A DNA stretch of 64,000 nt from Hydractinia symbiolongicarpus (taxonomy: Eukaryota; Cnidaria; Hydrozoa; Anthoathecata; Hydractiniidae). The DNA lies in the NCBI RefSeq assembly GCF_029227915.1, contig NC_079883.1, positions 2,420,001 through 2,484,000 on the forward strand. Reading direction: 5' to 3'. Positions 39,945 to 49,299 of the stretch are shown piece after piece. A program made the translations under genes and the position numbers. How positions within the stretch are numbered: position 1 is the first letter of the stretch; every line of letters begins with the position of its first letter. The notes under the pieces are model-generated. The model saw only the letters and a list, made by a program, of their open reading frames with translations. It ran no database searches and was not told the DNA's origin.

Positions 39945-41600
39945 TTATTTTCTTCTCAATTGATCCAGGGAAATGACTATATCTGCTCTTCCTTTTTTCG
40001 AAGGGTGAATCTTGAAAAACTTTTCGTACTCAGATTTAGCGACTAGTTTTAATTTCTCCTTATCTTTCACCCATTTTGAAACCTAAAAAAAACAATTATT
40101 TATACAATCTCATGATAGAGGCATATCGCAGTTTTTTTATTAAGAAGTTTAATTGTAGTCAGATCTAAAAATTATTCAGCTACTTAGGTCTCAATGTGCA
40201 CAGATACTATTGATAAAAATCTAAAAGCGCGCGAAAAACCATACGTACCAAAGACCTATTTATACCATATTTTCTTGCTAATGAGTCTTGGGATGCGCCA
40301 CCTTCGTATTCATTCACAATGTCAGCTTTGGTTTTAACAGAATATTTGGCGCGTTTAGCGCTACCACGCCTGCCTTTTGTTACTTCTGTACTTTTTAAAG
40401 TTTGACGCTCACTTCCTTCCAAGCTTTCGATCTGATTGAGCATGCTTCCCATTACTGATTTTACGGTAGCGATAATTTTGTCTTCGTTATTCTGCTTAAC
40501 TACCTGGCTCTGTTGGAAACTGGAAATAAATTTGAAACCAAAATAAGATTTTGACACGGAAAGTCTTTTCAAGTAGTCACATTTAGCAACTCAGACTTTA
40601 AGATGTCGCAAATTGCTATACGTAACCCATAATGAAACATTCTCAAAAAAATGTGACAAATATTTTCCAGGGACTTTCTCATTTATTTGAGTAGCATATT
40701 GAAATCTGAAAGTTTCACCGGAAACATATGTAAAATACTTTGCAAAGGTTCAAATTGGTATCTCAAGTCGTTTTTGAGATATTGAGCTCTAACTACGCGC
40801 CATAAAGCCAATTTCGGATGTACAGAATCGAAAATCCGCGTTTTAGTGCAATCAATTTCCCATGTAACAGTTCCTTAATCAGTTAAAACTAAATTATACC
40901 ATGTCCTCATTTCTAAGTATCAGATATAATTTTTGAATTGTAAGGCCTATGCTACATAAAAGTGCATAAGCGCCGTAGCACTTAACATACGTTGGTTGGG
41001 GTTTCAGTGGCTTTTCTAACGGTTTGTTTACATTTTAATGCGCCATTTTAAACTTGATTATTCTTCCAATGTCATATGATTTCAGTGGCTTTTTAACGGT
41101 TTGTTTACATTTTAATGCGCCATTTTTAAACTTGATTATTCTCCCCATGTTTTGTTCCCGCGTTGTGGCGCAGGTTAGTCATATTTTTGACTAACCACAA
41201 ATATTTGTATTTAGCTAAAGGGAGGTTTGATTTTGCTAACTTAGATATTTCAATGAATATTTTTTTTAAATTCGTTAGTGTTTACAATAATTCAAGCAAG
41301 ATACATAGTTTTCCTTGAATGATTGTAAAAATAAGATCAGAAATATAAAATATGTAGCTAGTAAGAGTACAACATAAAAGTACAACAAAAATTTTATTGA
41401 TTTTTAAACAAAAACAAATCCTACCTTGACAGTCCATGAATGCATTTCATATGAACAACTAAGCCTTTCTTCGCTTTAAATAACCGATCACAAAACTCGC
41501 ATTTAAACGGATTGATATTTGTTTTCGAAACAAACTTTCGTGGTTGGCCTTTTCTTTTCCTTCGACGTGATTTTGTAGTTGTCAAACATTCAGCCTGCAT
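39945..41600 (-). CDS. C2H2 finger plus Brinker-like HTH protein (paralogue A)
   Basis: Probably a sequence-specific DNA-binding nuclear protein of 194 aa. Exons are 41600-41425 (starting MQAEC), 40519-40249 and 40082-39945, with matching phases. Exon 1 has a basic stretch (KSRRRKRKGQPRKF) and one C2H2 finger, C-x2-C-x12-H-x4-H. Exon 2 ends and exon 3 begins inside a helix-turn-helix. Exon 2 gives AKYSVKTKADIVNEYEGGAS and LARKYGINRSL, then exon 3 continues VSKWVKDKEKLKLVA. This is the pattern of the Brinker/CENP-B-type DNA-binding fold (charged helix, ArgLys-Tyr-Gly turn, Trp in the last helix). A paralogue lies at 49,300-51,988 on the same strand with an identical 176-nt first exon length. 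The family name is an inference from motif shape; domestication from a transposase is possible. Confidence 0.78.
41002..41150. repeat. tandem duplication in paralogue A intron 1
   Basis: A block of about 75 bp ('tttcagtggctttt.taacgg' through 'aaacttgattattct') occurs twice in direct orientation with very few differences, starting at about 41,003 and 41,080. It looks recent. Confidence 0.85.
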
Positions 41601-42339
41601 TTTTTTATACCAAAACAAAGCTTAAAAAACTTGATGATAATTTCTAACGATATCGTCAAAGTTGTTTTTATGTGTAACAGATGTTAAGTTTTCGTAAATG
41701 CTCTGTCAACAATAAAACAAAAGAATTATAAACTTTTAAGACAAATGGATGAATTAAGAACATTGTGAAAGCCTTATGATTTATTATTGTTAAGAACAAC
41801 GTTTTTTATTGCATGTTTTTATAATGACTCGTAATATTATAAATTTAGAATACTTTTTTTCTAGGTTCTTTAACAAAATAACCGGTACACGAAAAAATAA
41901 AAAATAATTGAAAATTTTTTAAAAACACTAAACTTTTAAAAATTCCTATGTTCCTAATATATCCTACTTGAAAGCCATGTAAATAAATAGAAATCTTATT
42001 CTCCAGGTGCTCATTAGACTTTTCCAAAAAAAACCTACAAAACTCTGGAGATAAGATTCATTCTCACTTTACGACGTTCACTTTAAAGATAAATATTTTG
42101 AGCTCGAACTTGGGTGTTACAAATTTAAATTCTCTACATTCGCCCTTAACATTTTCCTGTCTATCTTTAAATGTTGTCACTGGCACAAAGCCAGAGGAGA
42201 GAAAGACCTATTAAATTACACTGAAAAAGTGTTCTTTGATGAGGATGGAACGCTTGCGTTAAACTTGCTTCAAATCGAGGTAGCTCACTTGCCGGGTTAG
42301 ATTTTAACTTTGTTGATATGCAAAAAAAACTAGTTACCT

Positions 42340-42560
42340 TCCGGTAACTCCAGTTAACTCGAACTTCGAATCATTTTCTTGGGTACCTTGAACTTTACGC
42401 TAAATAATTCGGATAACTGGAACTTTTTATTCGATAAAAGGAAATCAAATACCGCTTGAAAAACTCGATTTAACTCGAACTATAATCTCATTCTAGGCTA
42501 AATTCGACTTAACGAAAGCTTCGCGTTTAACTCGAACATTAGCTATAATTCGAACTAGGG
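42340..42560. repeat. degenerate AACTCGAAC-rich repeat
   Basis: Many variants of 'taactcgaac' and 'ataactggaac' follow one another. It has the look of an old decayed satellite-like sequence. No coding region was found. Confidence 0.5.
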
Positions 42561-42582
42561 GAGATAACTGCACCTCGGGTAG

Positions 42583-42666
42583 GCGGGCTGGTTTCGAACA
42601 ATGAAAACAAAAGAAATAATTTTATGACAAAAGAATTTGATTACGTGAGCATAATAACCAGCCCGC
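42583..42666. repeat. 11-bp inverted repeat
   Basis: GCGGGCTGGTT (42,583-42,593) and its complement AACCAGCCCGC (42,656-42,666) are separated by 62 bp, just left of the MITE at 42,681. Confidence 0.55.
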
Positions 42667-42680
42667 TTTTTCAGTGTTTA

Positions 42681-43105
42681 TACCGTAATGCTTCGAATAA
42701 ATGCCCCCCCTCGAATAGACTCCCCTCCTTTTCAGTATTTTTTAAATAAACGCCCCCTCGAATAGACGCCCCCGCCCCTCGAATAGACGCCCCTCCCTCA
42801 TAAGGGGAGTTTATGCGAGGCGATAGTAAAATTATACTTACTTACTTACTTTTTTCCTAAATCTTAGGTTTAAGATTGGAAATTTAGTTTTTCGCTTTTG
42901 AAGTTCATTCTCTAAATCATGTGAATATCTTTTATTTTCTGTTGTGAAGATATATATTATAGGTATCCTTAAAAACTGCAAAAGAGACGAAGTGTAAAAA
43001 ATTTAATAAACGCCCCCATTTTAAACGCCCACTCGAATAGAAGCCCCTCCAAGATGTCAAAAAAATTAATAAAAGCCCCGGGCGTTTATTCGAAGCATTA
43101 CGGTA
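42681..43105. mobile_element. MITE with 25-bp TIRs
   Basis: TACCGTAATGCTTCGAATAA and following bases at the left are repeated inverted at 43,081-43,105, about 24 of 25 bp matching. Just inside are repeats of 'cccctcgaatagacgcccc'. The element is 425 bp and non-coding. A TA dinucleotide at each end would fit a TA target site, but the palindromic ends make this ambiguous. Confidence 0.82.
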
Positions 43106-43828
43106 TGGAGTTTTACCCAGCCTGCTTGCCGAGATCTCAGGTAAAATAGGCGAGAACTCGACAAGCGGGACAATTCTCCATATTAATAAAATTTTAAATT
43201 CTATCTAAAATAGCTTTTAGGCAAATAGGCTAACCCTGCAACCTGCATATAAACAGCCCCTTAAAGATACGGTAACCCCTCTGAGACACATACTTAGTAT
43301 ATTGAAAGTATCCCCTCTGCTCGCTATATAAACCTTAACAAATATATATATATATATTCTGAAAGCCAAATAAATTATCTCTAGAGTGATGATAAAATAA
43401 AAAATCCAAAAATGAGAAAAAAAATTATATATATACAAAAAATAACCCTTCCAGTTTATTTTGTCGAACACTCCCCTCAGTAAAATTTTTGTTCTTAGAA
43501 AAACATATGGTTGCGAAGCTTTTATTCAGCTCTAAAAAACTTTGCTTTTTTTACTCAAAACAAGTGGTTCCAAAAATATAGCATATTTTTTGTTACAATA
43601 GCTGCTTTATAACTGCTTTATCTATTTTTAAGCATGATAGATCGATAACTCGATATTTCCTCACTTTCTGCGTTAGAAAAGACATTTAAAGCAGAACTGA
43701 TAGTTGCATGACATTCAAAAACATTTTGAAGATTCACATCCCACAAAGAGAGTATTGTAAATATATTGTAAATATATGTGTATACATTTTACGATTTACC
43801 TTTTAAAGGTGTTTAAAAAGAAACATAT

Positions 43829-44660
43829 ACCTTATTACACGAAATTACCGCTGTGTGGTTATTAATGCGGTTAATAATAACAGGTCATTAATTAACGCGG
43901 TTGCTAGACCTAGTTCAAGTGTGTGGAAATTAACGCAGTTAGAGACAATTTTTGACAATTTTCTTGTGACTAAACTTTTTTTATTCAACAACAATTTAAT
44001 GTAAAAGTTAGTAGAAATGTCTACTCCATAGCATTAAATGGGTTCAAATGAATATAATTTGTACCCATTTCCCGAGTATTTTCAACGGCGGCGGTAATAC
44101 CAGTACTTTGCCAATCATTTTTTATAATACTAACTCCTTTCTTTGATTGGAGGAACTCGTACGCCTCGACACAGCAAAAATTGCAGAAGTTCAATATCCA
44201 ATGTATTATGATTCAAATAACGATGACGAAGTGGAAGGTGACAATGAAGAAGAAAATAATTGCAAAGAAGCTGCTGAAAACTGTAGTGACGATGAATGTA
44301 TGATTACTCATTAGTTATAATTGTATTTCTTTTCGTTGTAAATTTATTAAAATCTAGTATCCGTCTTGTTCTTTGCAGGATAACATACCTATGCGAGAAA
44401 TAGCCTTGAAATTTAATCGATGCGCGAAAATAAATTTTAATTGAGGACAAAAAATGTATATATATGATGTATATGATAATGTATGTATACACTAGGCAGT
44501 TTTTAATTTTTTTTCGTTTTTTTTTTTTAGATCACAAATTAAGGGTGGTTTAATTAACACCGACCAGAAATTAAGGGCGGTTTAATTAACACGGACTATT
44601 AACGCGGTTGGAAGTCAACTGCGTTAATAACCACACAGCGTTAATCTTGTGTAATAAGGT
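43829..44660 (+). mobile_element. non-autonomous TIR element with acidic ORF remnant
   Basis: Inverted ends of over 40 bp begin ACCTTATTACAC and continue with CGCTGTGTGGTTATTAA; only a few mismatches separate the two ends. A 4-bp direct repeat ATAT flanks both sides, so a 2- or 4-bp duplication is possible. Internal copies of 'ttaattaacgcggtt' add to the subterminal repeat structure. On the plus strand, an exon-like acidic frame ends at the stop near 44,314 (YPMYYDSNNDDEVEGDNEEE followed by more acidic residues). It may be the remnant of an element-encoded protein. The superfamily is not assigned. Confidence 0.75.
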
Positions 44661-45144
44661 ATATATAGTTCTGTAGCAAAAGATATAATTATCGCAACAA
44701 ACTTATTTTCGTACAATTTGATGGAGGGGAGACAAAAATATATACTGTTACGACTGAAAATTTTTTTTCGAGAAAAATCAAATCAAAGATCTTTGCTTTT
44801 GCCTGCAAAAATCATGGGGAAGAAATGTTACACCCACTTAAACGTTATGAATAATTAATAAGTCATGAATATTTTATTTAAAATTAAAGGTAAAGTATTT
44901 TCGCAGAACTTTGGGTCTTGTTATTGTTAAACAGACAACAGGTAACATAACATAACAAGATAAAAACGAAAAAAAATAAATAAATAAATTAAAAGGGCAT
45001 AGATACTAACTAATATTAATTTTGTATAGATTATTAAAGTGTTAATGTTTCCTATGTTATATGTAGAGGTGCAATTTTTTATTCCTTCTGCATAACTCTC
45101 TTTAATTATCATACAGATTAAATCTATTTTTATTTTTTTGGCAG

Positions 45145-45230
45145 GGTGTTGAAAATGTTGAAAACAGTAAATTTGATGAGAGGAGTGAGATATGCTCAAA
45201 AACACTCATTAAAGATGTTCATAAATACAT
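45145..45230 (+). other. orphan exon-like segment
   Basis: A good acceptor (tttttttggcag) precedes, and a donor (gtaggt) follows, an open segment reading VENVENSKFDERSEICSKTL then IKDVHKYI. No partner exon or family was recognised. It could be an exon of an element-encoded or lineage-specific gene; chance cannot be excluded. Confidence 0.25.
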
Positions 45231-45860
45231 AGGTAGGTGAAGCGTAGAAAAAACTCTGTCCTTCGTTTCTTCTTCAAACCACTAAAGTTTTTGTCGGTGG
45301 CACAAGGGTAATGTCAGAGTTGATTTCGCGATCTCGATGTTTTCCCTCACGACATTAGTCTGAAAAAATATTTTAGTCCTCTGCACAAAATTTAGTCACT
45401 GTTTATCGACTAAACATATAATTTTGCTTACTTATACCAATATAATTTTTATTAAGTAAACGTTAAACTGAAAATATCCAGCTTGTCAACTTCATTGCCA
45501 GAACATTTTAGGTTTTATTTTACATAAGTTTATTCCTCCTGATGTAAAAAACTTAAAAGGCCATGGAGACGAGGTTGCAACGCTCGTATCTTTATTTTTA
45601 AGACATTTAATGCGCACTAAGAATTGACAAAAAAGGAATCAGCAAAAAAAATTGTCATCAAAAACTGATGACATTAATCACATTTTAAAATACTACGTCA
45701 ATAGTTAGCGATTATCATTGGCAAATGAAAATTTGGTTTACTAACATAATTTTAAACAAATATGTACATATACAAATACATATACATATACAAATATAAA
45801 TACATATACAAATATATAAAATATAAAAACAACATTTTGCGATGCCTGTGTTCAATCACT

Positions 45861-46015
45861 ATCGCTTCTCAGCCCATTGGCTAAGATCAAGTGTAGTATC
45901 TGTTCTTATCAGTTTAATATCTGGTAGGCCATTCTCTGAATGGTCAGTATATTAATCTGATTTTTGGCCTTGGGTCATGGAGGTGGATTTATACACGCCG
46001 TGACCACATAAGCAA
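45861..46015 (+). ncRNA. U2: U2 small nuclear RNA gene or divergent copy
   Basis: The 5' half is nearly identical to metazoan U2 snRNA. It starts ATCGCTTCTC, has stem-loop I with compensated pairing (AGCC/GGCT), then CTAAGATCAAGTGTAGTATC with the branch-point-pairing GTAGTA at 45,893-45,898. Stem IIa follows (TTATCAG..CTGGTA), then a stem IIb (GGCCATT/AATGGTC). An Sm-like site ATTTTTGG lies at 45,960-45,967. After it I see a single strong stem (GGTCATGG with CCGTGACC, 45,973-46,005) rather than the usual stems III and IV. U2 base-pairs with the intron branch site in the spliceosome. The gene may be functional with a reduced 3' domain, or a truncated pseudogene. No clear promoter element was seen, and the 3' end is approximate. 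Confidence 0.78.
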
Positions 46016-46819
46016 TAAAAGAAGTAGCAGTCAGTTACTTTTGGTATCAGCAACTTTTTTAAAAAGGAACCTTCCACCTCAAAAAAACTTTGCTTATATC
46101 GAAAACATATCTGATGTGAATAACGAGTTCAATGATTATTAATTCCTTTCTAATCTGGTAGCTCTAAAGTAAGCCAAAACGTTTTACTAAAATTTACCTC
46201 TTTCGTCACATGGCTACGCTGCTTTGAAAATTCTGCATTCATAATGATTTATCAGACGAAAAAATATGCCAAGTCAGAGCTTAAATAAAAATTTTTTCAG
46301 CATCTACAAACCATGCTAAAAGAATTAATAATAAGGCATTTATTATAAAACATGTCGGGAGATGTATCAAGCTTTCAGTTTGAACCTTGTCGAAAAAAAT
46401 CAAGAGAAGAAAATGAGGATAGTGATTCAAACGAATCAAGCATTTTTTATGACAGCAGCGATTATTATGAAGAATCCCAACATAATAGTTTTTTTGTCGT
46501 TGTTGATGATCTATAAGAAAACAGTAGAGAATAGTGAATAAGAATTCTTGAATAATGTCTAAACATTTTAACTTACAAACAAACGTCAAGGTTAGTTGTC
46601 GATGTGTTTACGTCGTGCGTTTTTATAGGCAGTTGCTTTTATTTCTCGGTACTGTCAATACAATCTCTGAAGATAAATATCAATGAAATAAAAAATAAAA
46701 TTTAAAAAAGCATTAGGCAATAATTACAAACACTCACAAGATAACTGGTTTCAGCAAAGTCATACGGTGCATAAATGATCGATGGTCGCGTGAAAGCAAG
46801 GTAAATTTCGTTTAAAAAA
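46016..46819. other. intergenic; small acidic ORF
   Basis: Between the U2-like gene and the THAP locus. It contains a 54-aa ATG-initiated plus-strand ORF (46,352-46,516) starting MSGDVSSFQFEPCRKK and followed by an acidic Ser/Asp/Glu-rich stretch. The 'FEP' start recalls the N-terminus of P2X7-like or element-encoded proteins in cnidarian genomes; this resemblance is weak and from memory. Confidence 0.35.
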
Positions 46820-48192
46820 AGACACAATAATACAAAATTGCATTTATAGAAGAGAATGTCGTACCATCTTTCAGTAAAGCTGTTTGTGTTGCGACGGAGG
46901 ATGATTTTGCGAAGTTTTCTTTGGTAATCTGAACTGCTTTGCTCCTGATGTTTGGCTACATTGGACAAAATAAAATATAAGAATAAATACTATAAATAAA
47001 CTAGTCGCTAGCCCGTGGAAAATTCACGGGTTCGCCCGTCCTTTTTATACTGCATTGCGTGCTTCTCGCTACTGCGCAGCTAAGCTACGAAGCTACCATT
47101 TTTCAGACAGACGTATACGGTTATTATAATATAGATAGCCGTTAGCCCGTGGAAAAATCCACGGGTTCGCCCGTCCTTTTAATTAACCCGTCGCAACAAA
47201 GTGGGTAAAATTATATCGCATTTCATATTCGTGTTTCCGTAGCATGATTTTTTAACTCAGCGGGGGGTCTGCGCAGAGACAGACAGACGGAATACGGCTA
47301 TTATTAAAGAGACTAGTCGTTAGCCCGCGGGAAAATCCATGGGGTCGCCCGTCCTGTAAATTAACCCGTTGCAACAAAGTGGACAGAAATATATCGCATT
47401 TGGTATTTATGCGCATTTTAAAAATTTCGTGTTTCCGTAACGGACACGGCTTTCGCGGAGACACAAACAGACAGACGACGGCTATTAATAAAGAGATATA
47501 AGAATGTAAATTTTTTTGTGCTCGATTGAACTTAACGTTCGCTTGTGAACCTTTGCATTCAGTGGTAGCAACTTTTGTTTTCCGCAAAAAGATATCGTTA
47601 TCGTCGGCATCCAGGAGTAAATTCTGTTCTTTATGGTCTGGTTGAAAATTTAAATCCTCGGCCTCCACTGTCGCTATCGCCGCCATAATAACCTAGAATG
47701 TACTTTTCATGAAAAAGAAAACAAAAAAGCGAAGAAAAAGCAGCCAGAAATATGTGTACAGGAATTCCCCATGCTTTCACCTTCTTTTTTTGTAACTTCT
47801 CAACGACGCTAACTCTTTTGCTATGTTCAGGCTTGTGTGCAAAGATCGTTGGATCAGCCTCTAAGACCAGCTTACGGGGTGCTTTTTTGAAACCTGCAAT
47901 ACGAACGACCAATTCATACTCTCATTCGCAATATACACTCTGTTCAGTATCACAACTTTCTTACCAGTCCTTTCAGTAATGAAAATAACTGTGCTAACAA
48001 AAAGGAAAAGCGTTGTATGCTATGCTTACCTTGCTAGTTGATTTCTTAAATTGATGGGCTTATCAAAGCAGTTGTTTTGGAAGTGCTCCTCGCATAAATA
48101 AATAGTTTTTGGAAGATCAGTTCTTTTCATGTGTGCTATCCAAGTAGCAGCGAAAGATTTATCACGCAGGATTTGGTTTTGGTTTTGACAGC
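46820..48192 (-). pseudogene. THAP-domain gene, possibly frameshifted
   Basis: THAP domains are C2CH zinc-binding DNA-binding modules found in transcription factors and P-element-like transposases. On the minus strand, exon-like segments lie at 48192-48030, 47893-47781, 47692-47551 and from 46955 onward. The first carries the middle and second metal-binding part: FAATWIAHMKRTDLP, the C-x2-H pair in LCEEHFQNNCF, then LRNQL. The second carries the C-terminal THAP motif as LEADPTIFAHKP. Donor and acceptor sites are good, but the first two segments join out of phase by one base next to a run of six A. Either a single-base indel broke the gene or the assembly is wrong there. The first exon, with the N-terminal Cys pair, was not found. 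The last segment is open in two frames and its end is unclear. Confidence 0.6.
47003..47500. repeat. three copies of a hairpin-bearing repeat
   Basis: Units of about 150-170 bp each begin with 'gtcgctagcccgtgg' or close variants. These form a hairpin (CCCGTG..CACGGG) followed by TTCGCCCGTCC. The units end with 'cagacagac' and 'ggctattat'. Copies start near 47,003, 47,138 and 47,312. They lie within the last intron of the THAP locus. They are probably an interspersed repeat family inserted or amplified in tandem; the class is not assigned. Confidence 0.7.
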
Positions 48193-48519
48193 CTACGACA
48201 GCTCAAGACCCATCGTTAAAATTTTAACTTTCTACGAAACTTTGCGACGTCTTTCATTATATTGCAAAAAAATGTAGTAAATTTTTTACTTCTAAATTAA
48301 TTTTTTATTCGACAAAAATAGGAATGTGCTTGCGCACATAAACCCATTTCCTTTATAAAACAGGGGGTTGTTTAATCCCGCAAAAGCAGCTCTACGTCAT
48401 TTGTTTACATTTTTCTCGCAACCGCTGAACTAGACCGTTTTGGAGAGGAAAGCCGCCATTACTGTCCAAGGCAGCACGTTTGGTAAAAATGGTAAGAAAG
48501 AAGGTGGGAGGTAACCTTT

Positions 48520-48800
48520 AAAATAAAAAAAAGAAGAAAATGCATCAAAATCAAATCGTATCTTGTTCGTACGTTATTTTTTTCTGTTGAAAATTTATAC
48601 AGTGGACACGTGTTATGTATAAACACTCGCTTCTACAAATCATATAAAATAGATCTTCTAGCTTAGTAACCTAAAATATAAATTCAAAATAAAAAAAAAC
48701 GAAAAAAATGCATCAAAATTAAATTGTAATTTCTTCGTTCAGTATATTTTTCCATTGAAAATTTATACAGACGACATGATATATAGTGGACACGTGTTGT
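48520..48800. repeat. diverged tandem duplication
   Basis: Two blocks share 'aaaatgcatcaaaat', 'ttgaaaatttatacag' and 'agtggacacgtgtt' in the same order, about 190 bp apart. No gene was found in this stretch. Confidence 0.6.
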
Positions 48801-49299
48801 TTTGTTCTGCAGCATTATTTCGCTACTGCAAATTTAGAGAGAAAAAAATTAAGCAACTTTATGTTTGTTTTGGTTCATTCATCTTGAATCTTTTTCTAGC
48901 GCCCCCGGTGCAGGACTGTGCCACAAAGTTTCACGTTTCATGGTAAAAAAGTATTTAGCTAACGTTAAATTGACATTTCGCGTACACTTTTCGATTTGCG
49001 AATTATCCCTAATGATTAGAAAATTAATTATAAATTTATAAATTAATAAACAAGATGCTTAACTGATTGTAAAATGTATAAATATCAAAATATGTTTATT
49101 TATGGTGACCTGCATGAGGTATGAAGATAGCTCATACAGAAACTACAGTTGTTTCTTCAAAAACACAAGACTTATCACATGCACAGTGTTGCAAGCTCGA
49201 AATGCACTTCATCTTTGTATTTTGCGGAAAAAGATATAAACGGTTAAGAGAGAAGCGTTCTATGAAATCGGTTAACCAGCTGTATATTCAAGTTTGGAC

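Noticed and set aside
47003-47360. CRISPR-like spaced repeats
   Set aside because: Only three long, diverged units in an animal genome; repeat and spacer sizes do not fit, and an interspersed repeat explains them.
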